64,000 bases of DNA from Saccharopolyspora gregorii (GTDB lineage: Bacteria > Actinomycetota > Actinomycetes > Mycobacteriales > Pseudonocardiaceae), in NCBI RefSeq assembly GCF_024734405.1, contig NZ_CP059556.1, positions 3,348,001 to 3,412,000 of the forward strand. Reading direction: 5' to 3'. Below the pieces are notes generated by a model that saw only the letters and a program-made list of their open reading frames with translations, was not told the origin of the DNA and did not search any database. How positions within the stretch are numbered: the first letter of the stretch is position 1; the number at the start of each line of letters is the position of its first letter. Made by a program: the position numbers and the translations under genes. Below are positions 1-9,293 of this stretch, in pieces.

Positions 1-650
1 CTCTCCTGGCAGCAGTCCAGCAGGTGCAGCGGTTCGGTGATCCACCGGGACGCCTGGTGCTCGGCGAGGGTGATGGGGCGCCCGTGGAACCAGGCGTTCG
101 GGTTGGTGGCGGCGTGCGCGCGGTCGACGACCGCGACCCGGCCGAAGTCCTCGCTGGTGGCGCCGTACTCGTGCAGGTAGCGGCGGGCGAACATGGCGAC
201 CTGCGCACCCGGCGTGCCGAGCCCGACGGGGTAGCTCCAGCCGTTGTCCACCCCGGACGAGGTGGGGGCGGCGGCCGCAGCGGCCTGCACCTGCCCGAAC
301 CGGTGCCCGGAGCGCTCGTTGAACGCCCGGTAGCACACCACCACGTCCGCGATCCCGGCCGAGACGGCGAGCGCGGCCTGCTGCACGGTGGCGCAGGCGG
401 CACCGCCGCCGTAGTGCACCCGGCTGAAGAACCGCAGTTCGGGCACGCCCAGTTCGCGCGCCACCGCGATCTCGGTGTTCTCGTCCATCGTGAACGTCAC
501 CAGACCATCCACATCGGACGGTTCGAGCCCGGCGTCGGTGACCGCGGCGCGGACCGCCTCGGCGGCCAGCTGGAGTTCGCTGCGGCCGGAGTCCTTGGAG
601 AACTCGGTGGCGCCGATCCCGGCGATGGCGGTCCGTCCCGCGAAGCTCAT
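1..650 (-). CDS. ltp2: Ltp2-like thiolase-fold aldolase (3' part outside window)
   Basis: The visible 216 N-terminal residues are a thiolase-superfamily lipid-transfer protein beginning MSFAGRTAIAGIGATEFSKD, and the rest lies left of the window. By family knowledge Ltp2 is the retro-aldolase that removes the last three side-chain carbons from the 17-hydroxy C22 steroid CoA thioester, working in complex with the DUF35 domain of ChsH2. The ATG overlaps the chsH1 stop in an ATGA junction, so translation is probably coupled. It is the last visible gene of the operon fadE28-fadE29-chsH2-chsH1-ltp2, the same order as the M. tuberculosis igr operon. The assignment rests on residue similarity and position; the C-terminal catalytic half cannot be inspected. 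Confidence 0.88.
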   Translation of the reverse strand, partial: MSFAGRTAIAGIGATEFSKDSGRSELQLAAEAVRAAVTDAGLEPSDVDGLVTFTMDENTEIAVARELGVPELRFFSRVHYGGGAACATVQQAALAVSAGIADVVVCYRAFNERSGHRFGQVQAAAAAAPTSSGVDNGWSYPVGLGTPGAQVAMFARRYLHEYGATSEDFGRVAVVDRAHAATNPNAWFHGRPITLAEHQASRWITEPLHLLDCCQE

Positions 651-1078
651 GATGCCCCCTCCGGCAGCGCGACCCGGACGGTGCCGCGCAGGTGTTCGCC
701 GAGTCCGTTGCGGCCCAGCACCTCCACCTCGAACTCGCCGTCGTCGGCGCGGGACAGCACCTGCCCGAACAGCGCCAAGGTGTCGTGCGCGTAGCAGGGT
801 GCGCCGAGCCGCACCGACACGCCGCGCACCAGCGCCTCCGGGCCCGCCCAGTCGGTGACGTAGCGCTGCGCGAGCCCGGTGCTGGTGAGGATGTTGACGA
901 AGATGTCCGCGGATCCCCCGGCCTGCGCCCGGTCGCGGTCGTGGTGCACGTCCTGGAAGTCGCGGGTGGCGAGCGCGCTGCTGACGATGAAGGTCGGCGT
1001 CATCTCGATCCGTACCTCCGGCAGCGACTCCCCCACCCGCACCTCCGGGGCGGTGCGCGTGCGCGGCAACGTGGTCAT
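647..1078 (-). CDS. chsH1: ChsH1-like MaoC-fold enoyl-CoA hydratase subunit
   Basis: A 143-residue single hotdog-fold protein of the MaoC family. ChsH1 pairs with the N-terminal MaoC domain of ChsH2 to hydrate the C17-C20 double bond of the C22 steroid enoyl-CoA before Ltp2 cleavage. The segment RDFQDVHHD places an Asp near residue 40 and His near 45, the spacing expected for the hydratase dyad (inferred from the family). The length agrees with single-domain MaoC proteins. Its ATG overlaps the end of chsH2, and its stop overlaps the ltp2 start, so all three are likely co-translated as a complex. The ATG at 1078 is the first start giving a full MaoC fold. Confidence 0.9.
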   Translation of the reverse strand: MTTLPRTRTAPEVRVGESLPEVRIEMTPTFIVSSALATRDFQDVHHDRDRAQAGGSADIFVNILTSTGLAQRYVTDWAGPEALVRGVSVRLGAPCYAHDTLALFGQVLSRADDGEFEVEVLGRNGLGEHLRGTVRVALPEGAS

Positions 1079-2043
1079 GCGGCACCTCCGGCCGGCCGCC
1101 AGAACGGCGTGGTGATCTCCCCTTCGGCCCGGTAGTCCACCTGGACCCGCAGGCCGATCTCGACCCGGTCCGGTTCGACGCCGTGCAGCTCGCCGAGCAT
1201 CCGCACCCCTTCGTCCAGTTCCACCAGCGCGATCACCAGCGGCAGCGTCTTGCCCGGTAGCGGCGGGTGGTGGTGCACCACGTAGCTGTACACCTCGCCG
1301 AGCCCGGCGGCGACCAGGTGCGTCGGCGAGGTGGCGCCGCACTCCGGGCACATCGGGCCCGGCGGGTGGCGCAGCAGGCCGCAACCGCCGCAGCGCTGGA
1401 TCCGGAGCTCCCGCTCGGCGGTGCCGGCCCAGAAGTACGCGGTGTCCCGGCTGATCGCGGGCAGGATCGCCGGCGCCGGTTCCGGTTCGGCCGCCGGAGC
1501 GGCCGGTTCCCCCTGCGGCGGCCGGAACTTCAGCACCCGGAACATCATCTCCGCGACCGGTTCCGCCCCGGAGTACCAGGTGCTGCGGGTGGTGACGAAC
1601 CAGCCGTCGCCGAGGCCGGTCCGCTTGGGGCCGACCACCGATTCGAGCCGGGTGGTGACGCCGATCCGCTCGCCGTGGCGCAGGTACCGGTGGTAGGTCT
1701 GCTCGCTGTTCGTCGCGACCACCGAGGTGAAACCGCGCTCGTCCAGCGCGGTCATCATCGCGTGCAGCGGATCGTCGGTGTCGAAGTCGGGGCGCAGCCC
1801 GGGCATCGTCCACACCTGCGCCATCGCGGGCGGGGCGACGAGTCCACCGTGGACGGAGGCGGTGGCCGCGGATTCGTCGGCGTAGACGGGGTTCTCGTCG
1901 CCCAGCGCCTCCACCCAGTTGTTGATCATCGGTTGGTTCACCGGATCGCGGGCGAGCCGCGGCCCCGACTCCCCCGCCGCCCGGATCCGCTCGGCCACCG
2001 CCCGGATCTCCGCATCGGCGTCCCGCTCCACCTGCACGCCCAT
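1075..2043 (-). CDS. chsH2: ChsH2-like MaoC-DUF35 fusion protein
   Basis: A 322-residue two-domain protein. Residues about 1-170 are MaoC-like, and after a Pro/Ala/Glu linker the C-terminal part (about 195-322) is a DUF35 OB-fold with a zinc ribbon, visible as CGGC and CPEC pairs in RCGGCGLLRHPPGPMCPECG. In the family, the MaoC half forms the hydratase with ChsH1 and the DUF35 half is required to build the active Ltp2 aldolase. The fused architecture is diagnostic of ChsH2. An ATG at 2043 is preferred; a GTG one codon upstream (2046) is possible. A 91-bp gap separates it from fadE29 upstream, still consistent with one operon. Confidence 0.92.
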   Translation of the reverse strand: MGVQVERDADAEIRAVAERIRAAGESGPRLARDPVNQPMINNWVEALGDENPVYADESAATASVHGGLVAPPAMAQVWTMPGLRPDFDTDDPLHAMMTALDERGFTSVVATNSEQTYHRYLRHGERIGVTTRLESVVGPKRTGLGDGWFVTTRSTWYSGAEPVAEMMFRVLKFRPPQGEPAAPAAEPEPAPAILPAISRDTAYFWAGTAERELRIQRCGGCGLLRHPPGPMCPECGATSPTHLVAAGLGEVYSYVVHHHPPLPGKTLPLVIALVELDEGVRMLGELHGVEPDRVEIGLRVQVDYRAEGEITTPFWRPAGGAA

Positions 2044-2134
2044 CACCGCTCCCTCCGCTCCAGCGCCCGTCCCCGATCCCCGCGCCCCGCCACGGCGAAG
2101 CCGGTCAGCACCGGTCGCGGCGGGCCCGTGCCGC

Positions 2135-3298
2135 TCACCGCGGAACCCTGGGCAGTCCGAGACCGGCCGTGGCGATCAGCTCCCGCTGGACCTCGTTGAC
2201 GCCGCCGCCGAAGGTGAGCACCAAGTTCCGCTTGCCCTGCACGTCCAGCCAGTCCAGCAGCCGCCCGGTGCCGGGGTCGGCGGCGTCGCCGTGCCGGGCC
2301 ACCACCTCCTCGAACAGCCGGCCCAGGGATTGGATGCGCTCGGAGGTGAGCACCTTCGTCGTCGAGGCGTCCGCCGCCGCCACCGGCCCGCCCGCGGCGA
2401 CCTGCCAGTTCAGCAGCTCGTTGACCCGGGTGCAGGCGTGCGCGAGCGCCAGCGCGCGCCGCACGTCCGGCAGCTCCACCAGCGGGGTGCCGTCCGGGTC
2501 GCGGCGCGCGGCGGCCCAGTCCCGGACGCGCGCGGCCATCCCGTCGATGCGCCCGGCGGGCCCGAGCATGACCCGCTCGTGGTTGAGCTGGGTGGTGATC
2601 AGCTGCCAGCCGCGGTCCTGCTCCCCCACGAGCCGCGACACCGGCACCCGCACCCCGGTGAAGTAGGTGGCGTTGACGTGGTGCGCCCCGTCGCAGGTGA
2701 TGATCGGCGTCCACGAGTAGCCGGGGTCGGTGGTGTCCACGATGAGGATCGAGATCCCCCGGTGCTTCGGCGCGTCCGGGTCGGTGCGGCAGGCCAGCCA
2801 GATGTGGTCGGCGTCGTGCGCGCCGGTGGTGAAGATCTTCTGGCCGTCCACCACGTAGTGGTCGCCGTCGCGCACGGCGCGGGTGCGCAGCGCGGCCAGG
2901 TCGGTGCCCGCCTCCGGTTCGGTGTAGCCGATGGCGAAGTGCAGCTCCCCGGCGAGGATCTTGGGCAGGAAGTGGGCCTTCTGCTCGGGCGTGCCGTGCG
3001 CCAGCAGCGTCGGGCCCACCGTCTGCAGCGTCACCGAGGGCAGCTGCACGTCGGCGCGCGCCGCCTCGCTGGCGAAGATGTGCTGGGCCACCGGGCCGAA
3101 CCCGCGGCCGCCGTACTCCACGGGCCAGCCGACGCCGAGCCACCCGTCGCGGCCCATCCGCCGCACGACTTCGCGGTACACCGCGCCGTGCCGCTCGGTG
3201 CCGAGTTCGGCGCGTTCCTCCTCGCTGAGCAGGCCGCTGAAGTAGCTGCGCAGTTCGGCGCGCAGCGCCTGCTGCTGCTCGGTGCAGTCGATGAACAC
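2135..3298 (-). CDS. fadE29: acyl-CoA dehydrogenase FadE29 (ChsE2)
   Basis: A full-length 387-residue acyl-CoA dehydrogenase, the same length as M. tuberculosis FadE29. Middle-domain flavin/substrate motif GYTEPEAGTDLA is near residue 130 and the C-terminal FGGGVNEVQRELIA segment is complete. FadE28 and FadE29 form the heterotetramer ChsE1-ChsE2 that dehydrogenates the three-carbon side chain of 3-oxo-4-pregnene-20-carboxyl-CoA. The GTG start is preceded by a GAGGAG-type ribosome binding site that lies in the 9-bp gap after fadE28. It sits between its partner fadE28 and chsH2, as expected for the igr operon. Confidence 0.92.
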   Translation of the reverse strand: MFIDCTEQQQALRAELRSYFSGLLSEEERAELGTERHGAVYREVVRRMGRDGWLGVGWPVEYGGRGFGPVAQHIFASEAARADVQLPSVTLQTVGPTLLAHGTPEQKAHFLPKILAGELHFAIGYTEPEAGTDLAALRTRAVRDGDHYVVDGQKIFTTGAHDADHIWLACRTDPDAPKHRGISILIVDTTDPGYSWTPIITCDGAHHVNATYFTGVRVPVSRLVGEQDRGWQLITTQLNHERVMLGPAGRIDGMAARVRDWAAARRDPDGTPLVELPDVRRALALAHACTRVNELLNWQVAAGGPVAAADASTTKVLTSERIQSLGRLFEEVVARHGDAADPGTGRLLDWLDVQGKRNLVLTFGGGVNEVQRELIATAGLGLPRVPR

Positions 3299-3307
3299 GG
3301 GTGCTCC

Positions 3308-4396
3308 TCACCGCCGCGCGAGCCGGTCGGCGAGCGCGTCCACCGCGCTCCCGGAGCCGCCCAGCAGCCTGGTCAGGTCCTTCACCAGCGAGTGGTGCCG
3401 GTGCAACGGGTAGGTGACGTCGAGCCCGATCCCGCCGTGCAGGTGGTGGCAGGTGTGCAGCGCGGCCGGGGCCTGCTCGGTGAGCCACAGCGCGGCGACC
3501 GCCAGGTCCTCGTCGGCGGGTCGCCGCTCGTCGAGCCGCCAGCAGGCCGCGAGCACCGCGAGGTGCAGGGTGCGGGCGGCGATGTGCACGTCGGCGATCT
3601 GCCCGGCGACGGCTTGGAACGCCGCGAGCGGCCGGCCGAACTGGGTGCGGGTGCGCACGTGCTCGGTGGTGAGCGCGAGCGCGCCCGCGAGGGCGCCGTC
3701 GCCGAGCGCGCAGATCCCGGCGCGGGCGCACCGCAGCAGGTCGGGCAGCGCGTCCGCGCCGCCGAGCCGTTCGCCGCGCGCCTGCGCGAAGCGCGTCGTC
3801 CACGCGGTGCCACCGGAGGTCGAGGTGGGTTCCAGCTCGACGCCGGGCGCGTCGGGCCGCAGCAGCGCGACGGCGATCCCACCTCCTTCGACGGTGACCG
3901 GGACCAGGATCTCGCGGGCCGCGGCGGCCGCGGGCACGTCGGTCTTGGTGCCGGTGACGACCAGCTCGGCGCCGTCCGGCCGGGCCGAGGTGCGGGGTGC
4001 GGGGGTCAGCGGCGCGGAGGGTTCGCCGAGCGCGGCGGTGAGCACCTGCCCGGATCCGACCTCGCCGAGCAGCCGGTCCTGCTGGGCGGGGGTGCCGTGC
4101 CGGGCCACCGGCAGCACGCCGAACGCCGTGGTCGCCAGCGCCGGGACGGGGGCCGCGTGCCTGCCGATCTCGGTGAGCAGCACGGCGGTGGCCAGCGGGC
4201 CGAGCCCGGCGCCGCCGAGGCGTTCCGGGACGGCCAGCGAGAGCAGTCCGGCGGCGGCCAGCGCCTTCCAGGTGTGAGAACCCGTTCCGGATCCGTCGCC
4301 GTCCGGCGCGTTCCGGCTCCGATCGCGTTCGCGGACGAGGACGTCGTTCGCCAGCTCCCGCAACGGTTGATGCGTGTCGTCGAGCGCGAAATCCAC
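3308..4396 (-). CDS. fadE28: acyl-CoA dehydrogenase FadE28 (ChsE1)
   Basis: A 362-residue acyl-CoA dehydrogenase, the partner subunit of FadE29. It keeps the C-terminal helical-domain motif RTQFGRPLAAFQAVAGQIADVHI and a HLHGGIGLDVTYPLHR segment near the end, typical of the smaller FadE subunit in these heterotetramers. The same frame stays open far upstream, but the family N-terminus (VDFALDDTHQPLRELAND) begins at a GTG at 4396. A perfect KstR-type box lies 36 bp upstream, so this is the first gene of the igr-type operon. In M. tuberculosis cyp125 precedes fadE28; here cyp125 is more than 50 kb away. Confidence 0.9.
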   Translation of the reverse strand: MDFALDDTHQPLRELANDVLVRERDRSRNAPDGDGSGTGSHTWKALAAAGLLSLAVPERLGGAGLGPLATAVLLTEIGRHAAPVPALATTAFGVLPVARHGTPAQQDRLLGEVGSGQVLTAALGEPSAPLTPAPRTSARPDGAELVVTGTKTDVPAAAAAREILVPVTVEGGGIAVALLRPDAPGVELEPTSTSGGTAWTTRFAQARGERLGGADALPDLLRCARAGICALGDGALAGALALTTEHVRTRTQFGRPLAAFQAVAGQIADVHIAARTLHLAVLAACWRLDERRPADEDLAVAALWLTEQAPAALHTCHHLHGGIGLDVTYPLHRHHSLVKDLTRLLGGSGSAVDALADRLARR

Positions 4397-4431
4397 ATCG
4401 GCTCCCCGCGTCGCCCAGCCCGGACCATGAA

Positions 4432-4445
4432 TGGAACTTGTTCTA
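4432..4445. promoter_or_regulatory. KstR-type operator upstream of fadE28
   Basis: TGGAACTTGTTCTA matches TNNAACNNGTTNNA at every fixed position. It lies between fadE28 (start 4396) and the fadE34 stop (4480), so it marks an independent promoter for the igr-type operon. Assignment to KstR is from the known motif. Confidence 0.8.
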
Positions 4446-4479
4446 GTTCTAGCCGCACGGGTGGTCCCGGCGCAAGGGT

Positions 4480-6654
4480 TCAGCTCCGCGGCAGGCCCAG
4501 GATCTGCTCGGCCGCGACCGTGCGCAGCACCTGCGTGGTGCCGCCTGCGATGCTCAGGCACCGGCTGAGCAGGAACTCCCGCGCCGGTCCCGCCGCCGCA
4601 CCGTCGGCCGCCGCGCCCTCCGGTCCGAGCAGTTCCAAGGCCGTCTCCGCGACCTGCTGGCGGTGCCGCACCCCGACCAGCTTCTCCACGCTCGCCTGCG
4701 CGCCCGGATCGCGGCCTTCCAGGCTCAGCAGCGTCGCCCGCGAACGCAGCAGCGACACCGACAGGCCCTCCGCCACCCGCGCGCCCACCCGGTCCAGCCC
4801 GGGATCGTCCGCCTCCCGCGCCACCGCCAGCAGCGCTTCCACGTCCGCGCCCAGCGCCGAACCACCGCCCATCGCGACCCGCTCGCCGGACAGCGTGGTG
4901 CGCGCCAGCCGCCAGCCCTCGCCCGGTTCGCCCACCACCTGCTCGTCGGGCACGAACACGCCGTCCAGGAACACCTCGTTGAACACCGACTCGCCGGTGA
5001 TCTCCCGCAGCGGGCGCACGTCGATGCCCTCGGCCGCCATGTCCACCAGGAAGTAGGTGATGCCGCGGTGCTTCGGCACGTCCGGGTCGGTGCGGGCCAG
5101 GCAGATCGCCCAGTGCGCCTCGCGGGCCATCGACGTCCACACCTTCTGCCCGTGCAGCCGCCACCCGCCGGGCACCCGTTCGGCACGGGTGCGCAGCCCG
5201 GCCAGGTCGGAGCCCGCCCCGGGTTCGCTGAACAGCTGGCACCAGGTGATCTCGCCGAGCGCGGTGGGCCGCACGAACCGCGCGCACTGCTCGGCCGTGC
5301 CGTGCCCGAGCAGCGTCGGCACCGCCCAGCCGCCGATCACCAGGTCCGGGCGGACCACCCCGGCGGCCCGCAGCTCCTCGTCGATCAGCAGCTGCAGGCC
5401 GGGGCCCGCGTCGAGGCCGTGCGGGCGCGGCCAGTGCGGCGCGAGGTAGCCGGTGTCGACCAGCCGCGCCCGCTGCTCACCGGCCGGAGTCCGCGCCAGT
5501 TCCCGGGTGGTGGCGCGCACTTCCGCCCGCCGCTCCCGCACCGCCGCGGGCAGCTCGCCGCCCGCGCCGAGCCCGCGGCGGGCACCACCCAGGGCGAGCT
5601 CGGCGGTGCGCCGCCGCCACGCCCCTCCCCCGCCGAGCCACTGCCGCAGGGCCACCGCGCGCCGCAGGTGCAGGTGCGCGTCGTGCTCCCAGGTGAAGCC
5701 GATGCCGCCGAGCACCTGCACGCAGTCCTTCGCGGTGTCCACCGCCGCGTCCAGCGCGATCGCCCCGGCCGCCGCGGCCGCGAGCGGGTGCTGGCCGGGG
5801 TCCTCGTCCAGCGCGCGGGCCGCGTCCCAGGCCAGCGCGGCGACCTGCTCGGCGCGGCACAGCATCTCGGCGCACAGGTGCTTGACGGCCTGGAAGCTCC
5901 CGATCACCCGGCCGAACTGCTCGCGGGTGCGGGCGTGCGCCACCGCCGTGCGCAGGCACCACCCGGCGACCCCGGAGGCCTCGGCCGCCGCGAGGGTCAC
6001 CAGCACGTCGCGCACCTCCGCAGTGCCCAGCCCGGGCAGCAGCGACTCCGCGCCGACCTCGACGCCGGAGAGCTCGATCCGGCCCAGCGAGCGGGAGAAG
6101 TCCAGCGCGCGGCGCGGTTCGATCCGGGCGCGGGCCGCGTCGAGCAGGAACCACGCGTCCCGCCCGTCCGGACCGCGCGCGGCGAGCAGCAGGCGCGCGG
6201 CGTCCGGCGCGGACGGCACCGGATCGACCACGCCGGACACGAGCAGCCCGCCGCGCGGCCCGGTTTCGGCGACCAGCCCTCCGGGGCCGGCCGCGACGGC
6301 GACCGGGAGCGCACCCGCGGCCAGTTCCGGCAGCACGGCGGGGAGATCTCCACCACGGCCGAGCAGCACGCCGGCCGCGCAGGTCGAGGCGATCGGCCCG
6401 GGCGGCAGCGCCTCGGCCACCGGTTCCAGCGCCGCCGCCAGATCGGCCATCCCGCCGCCCGCGCCACCGTTGCGCTCCGGCACCGCGATGGCGAACACGC
6501 CCAGCTCGGCCAATTCCGCCCAGCCGCGGCCCGGTTCCCACCGGGTGCCGGGTTCCTCGCGGGCCCGCACCTCGTCGGTGCCGTCGAGCCGGTCGGCCCA
6601 CGCCCGGATCGACTCCCGCACGTCGCGCTGCAGTTCGGTGCTCGCGATCGGCAT
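4480..6654 (-). CDS. fadE34: double-domain acyl-CoA dehydrogenase FadE34 (ChsE3)
   Basis: A 724-residue fusion of two acyl-CoA dehydrogenase units, the architecture of FadE34 (about 710 residues). The first half (1 to about 340) carries EQFGRVIGSFQAVKHLCAE near residue 245 and IGFTWEHDAHLHLRRA; the second half (about 375-724) carries CQLFSEPGAGSDLAGL, SIAGGTTQVLR and a complete C-terminus. In M. tuberculosis FadE34 (ChsE3) dehydrogenates the five-carbon side-chain intermediate and lies next to kstR; here a four-gene cassette separates it from kstR. The ATG at 6654 is 27 bp from a perfect KstR-type palindrome. Single-gene transcription unit is likely. Confidence 0.93.
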   Translation of the reverse strand: MPIASTELQRDVRESIRAWADRLDGTDEVRAREEPGTRWEPGRGWAELAELGVFAIAVPERNGGAGGGMADLAAALEPVAEALPPGPIASTCAAGVLLGRGGDLPAVLPELAAGALPVAVAAGPGGLVAETGPRGGLLVSGVVDPVPSAPDAARLLLAARGPDGRDAWFLLDAARARIEPRRALDFSRSLGRIELSGVEVGAESLLPGLGTAEVRDVLVTLAAAEASGVAGWCLRTAVAHARTREQFGRVIGSFQAVKHLCAEMLCRAEQVAALAWDAARALDEDPGQHPLAAAAAGAIALDAAVDTAKDCVQVLGGIGFTWEHDAHLHLRRAVALRQWLGGGGAWRRRTAELALGGARRGLGAGGELPAAVRERRAEVRATTRELARTPAGEQRARLVDTGYLAPHWPRPHGLDAGPGLQLLIDEELRAAGVVRPDLVIGGWAVPTLLGHGTAEQCARFVRPTALGEITWCQLFSEPGAGSDLAGLRTRAERVPGGWRLHGQKVWTSMAREAHWAICLARTDPDVPKHRGITYFLVDMAAEGIDVRPLREITGESVFNEVFLDGVFVPDEQVVGEPGEGWRLARTTLSGERVAMGGGSALGADVEALLAVAREADDPGLDRVGARVAEGLSVSLLRSRATLLSLEGRDPGAQASVEKLVGVRHRQQVAETALELLGPEGAAADGAAAGPAREFLLSRCLSIAGGTTQVLRTVAAEQILGLPRS

Positions 6655-6680
6655 CGCGCCCTCCCACGCCGGAGACTAGG

Positions 6681-6694
6681 TAGAACACGTTCTA
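6681..6694. promoter_or_regulatory. KstR-type operator between fadE34 and a methyltransferase gene
   Basis: TAGAACACGTTCTA is a perfect palindrome and a full match to TNNAACNNGTTNNA. It sits 27 bp before fadE34 (minus) and 60 bp before the plus-strand methyltransferase, so it could control both divergent promoters. Confidence 0.85.
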
Positions 6695-6699
6695 CCTGA

Positions 6700-7425
<726 letters not shown>

Positions 7426-7437
7426 CCTCGGCCGAAC

Positions 7438-7472
7438 GGCCCACCGGCCCGGCGAGAACGGGCGGGTGGGCC
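7438..7472. terminator. bidirectional hairpin terminator
   Basis: The 14-nt arms at 7438-7451 (GGCCCACCGGCCCG) and 7459-7472 (CGGGCGGGTGGGCC) pair with one mismatch around a 7-nt loop. It lies between two convergent genes, as expected of a factor-assisted or GC-rich intrinsic terminator. Confidence 0.6.
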
Positions 7473-7483
7473 GCCGGGCCCGA

Positions 7484-8575
7484 TCAGTCGGTGACCAGCT
7501 CCGAGAGCCGCGCGGGGCAGCCGCAGGCGTCGTCCACCGGGCGGGCGCCGGTCGGCGGGCCGGGCCGGGCGGTGTGGAAGATCGCGGCGCCCGGGGTCGC
7601 CCGGGACAGCGCGTCCGCGGCCAGCACCACCGCCGCACCCGTCCACGTGGTGCGCTCCACCGGCCACCGCTTGCCGTCGGAGTAGACCAGGCCGGTCCAG
7701 TACGAACCGTCCTCCTCGCGCAGGTGCTGCATCGCGGCCAACGCCTCGACCGCCTGCTCCCGCCGCCCCAGCAGCTCCAGGCTCAGCACCAGCTCGCAGG
7801 TCTCCGCACCCGTCACCCACGGGTTGTCGTCCACGCACCGCACGCCGAGCCCGTCGACGAAGAAGTCCGCCCAGCGCCGCAGGATCCGGTCGTGCCCGGC
7901 GGCGTCGCGCAGCGGCCCGCCCAGCACCGGGTAGTACCAGTCCATCGCGTAGCGGTCCTTCGCCGCGAACGCCTCCGGGTGGTGGCGCAGCGCGTGCGCC
8001 AGCCGTTCCAGCGCCACCTCCCAGTCCGGCTGCGCGACGCCGAGGTGGTCGGCCAGCGCCAACGCGCACACCAGGCTGTGGTGGATGCTGGCGCTGCCCG
8101 CCAGCAGCGCCTCCCCCGCGACCTCGCCGCCGGTGCCCCGGGCCCAGGCGACCTCGCCCCTGGCCTGCTGCAGGCCCAGCACGAAGTCGATCGCCCGCCG
8201 CACCACCGGCCACATCCGCTCGGCGAAGCCCTCGTCACCGGTGGTCGTGACGTGGTGCCAGACGCCGACCGCCGGGTAGGCGCAGAAGTTGGTGTCCGAG
8301 GCGGCGTCCTCCACCACGTCGTCCCGCACCTGCAGCGGCCAGGACCCGTCCGAGCGCTGCGTCGCGCGCAGCCACTCGTAGGCACGTTCCGCCTCGGCGA
8401 CCAGGCCGGCCGCCGACAGGGCCATCGCCGACTCGACGTGGTCCCACGGATCCACGTGCCCGCCGGGGAACCACGGCACCGCGCCGGAACGCAGCTGCAC
8501 CGCGGCGATGGACCGCGCGGTCGCCAGCACCTGCGGCGCGGAGACCACCCCGTCGACGGCCGGCAGTTCAGGCAC
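7484..8575 (-). CDS. prenyltransferase/squalene-cyclase-fold protein, function unknown
   Basis: A 363-residue soluble protein of the alpha/alpha-toroid type. Repeated helices end in QRSDGSWPL (near residue 72) and REEDGSYWTGL (near 287), the DGSW-like repeat of squalene-cyclase and prenyltransferase folds. It is far shorter than a true triterpene cyclase and I see no DXDD acid motif, so cyclase activity is doubtful; a glycosidase-like or binding role is equally possible. Its GTG overlaps the end of the methyltransferase gene by 8 bp, and that gene overlaps the glycosyltransferase gene, so the three are one operon read from the KstR-type box at 10571. Confidence 0.68.
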   Translation of the reverse strand: MPELPAVDGVVSAPQVLATARSIAAVQLRSGAVPWFPGGHVDPWDHVESAMALSAAGLVAEAERAYEWLRATQRSDGSWPLQVRDDVVEDAASDTNFCAYPAVGVWHHVTTTGDEGFAERMWPVVRRAIDFVLGLQQARGEVAWARGTGGEVAGEALLAGSASIHHSLVCALALADHLGVAQPDWEVALERLAHALRHHPEAFAAKDRYAMDWYYPVLGGPLRDAAGHDRILRRWADFFVDGLGVRCVDDNPWVTGAETCELVLSLELLGRREQAVEALAAMQHLREEDGSYWTGLVYSDGKRWPVERTTWTGAAVVLAADALSRATPGAAIFHTARPGPPTGARPVDDACGCPARLSELVTD

Positions 8576-9293
8576 CCACGACCTCCGGTTTGTACAGGTA
8601 CACCGCCAGGCTCTTGCCGAGCACCGGGTTCAGCGCGGACTCGACGGTCCGGGTCAGCCACGGCTTCTTCATCAGGTCCCACACCAGCAGCTTGTGGTAC
8701 AGCTTCGGCAGCGGGTGGTCCCCGTTCTCCACGCCCACCGCGCACTTGAGCCACCAGTACGGCGAGTGCAGCGCGTGCGCGTGGTGGTGGTGCACCTCGC
8801 GCAGCCCCGCCTCCCGCAACCGGCCGATCAGCTGCTCGCGCCGGTAGATGCGCACGTGCCCGCCCTCGACCTGGTGGTACTCGTCGGACAGCGCCCAGCA
8901 GATCCGCTCCGGCCACTGCCGCGGGACCGTCACCACGACGCGGCCGCCGGGTCGCACCACGCGCACCAGTTCGCGCATGGCCTTCTCGTCCTCCGGGATG
9001 TGCTCCATGATCTCGGAGGCGATGACCTGGTCGAAGTGGTCGTCCGGGAACGGCAGGCCGAGCGCGTCCCCGCTGACCGTCGTCGCCGACGCCCCCTCCG
9101 GCACCTCACCGGCGGCGGCCATCGCGCCGAACATCGTCTCCACCTCGGCCAGCGCCTCGGTGTCCTGGTCGAAGGCCACCACGTTCGCGCCGCGCCGCAG
9201 GTACTCGAAGGAGTGCCGTCCGGCACCGCACCCGAGGTCCAGCACCCGCTGCCCCGCCCGCACGCCGAGCAGGTCGAAATCCACCGTCAGCAC
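8568..9293 (-). CDS. class I SAM-dependent methyltransferase (Methyltransf_11-like)
   Basis: A 241-residue methyltransferase with motif I VLDLGCGAGRHSFEYLRRG near residue 20, VVAFDQD, and GDALGLPFPDDHFDQVIA followed by EIMEHIPEDEKAM. The C-terminal part is rich in His and Trp (HHHHAHALHSPYWWLKCAVG) and may form a lipid- or cofactor-facing pocket; this is inference. A GTG at 9293 is chosen because it gives the family N-terminus and overlaps the glycosyltransferase stop by 7 bp. It is the middle gene of a tightly coupled glycosyltransferase-methyltransferase-prenyltransferase-fold operon beside kstR. The acceptor is unknown. Confidence 0.72.
   Translation of the reverse strand: MLTVDFDLLGVRAGQRVLDLGCGAGRHSFEYLRRGANVVAFDQDTEALAEVETMFGAMAAAGEVPEGASATTVSGDALGLPFPDDHFDQVIASEIMEHIPEDEKAMRELVRVVRPGGRVVVTVPRQWPERICWALSDEYHQVEGGHVRIYRREQLIGRLREAGLREVHHHHAHALHSPYWWLKCAVGVENGDHPLPKLYHKLLVWDLMKKPWLTRTVESALNPVLGKSLAVYLYKPEVVGA

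Noticed and set aside
1919-5056. A very long open frame on the plus strand opposite fadE29/fadE28
   Set aside because: It lies antisense to well-supported genes, has no recognisable domain and an Arg/His/Gly-rich composition typical of GC-rich antisense frames.
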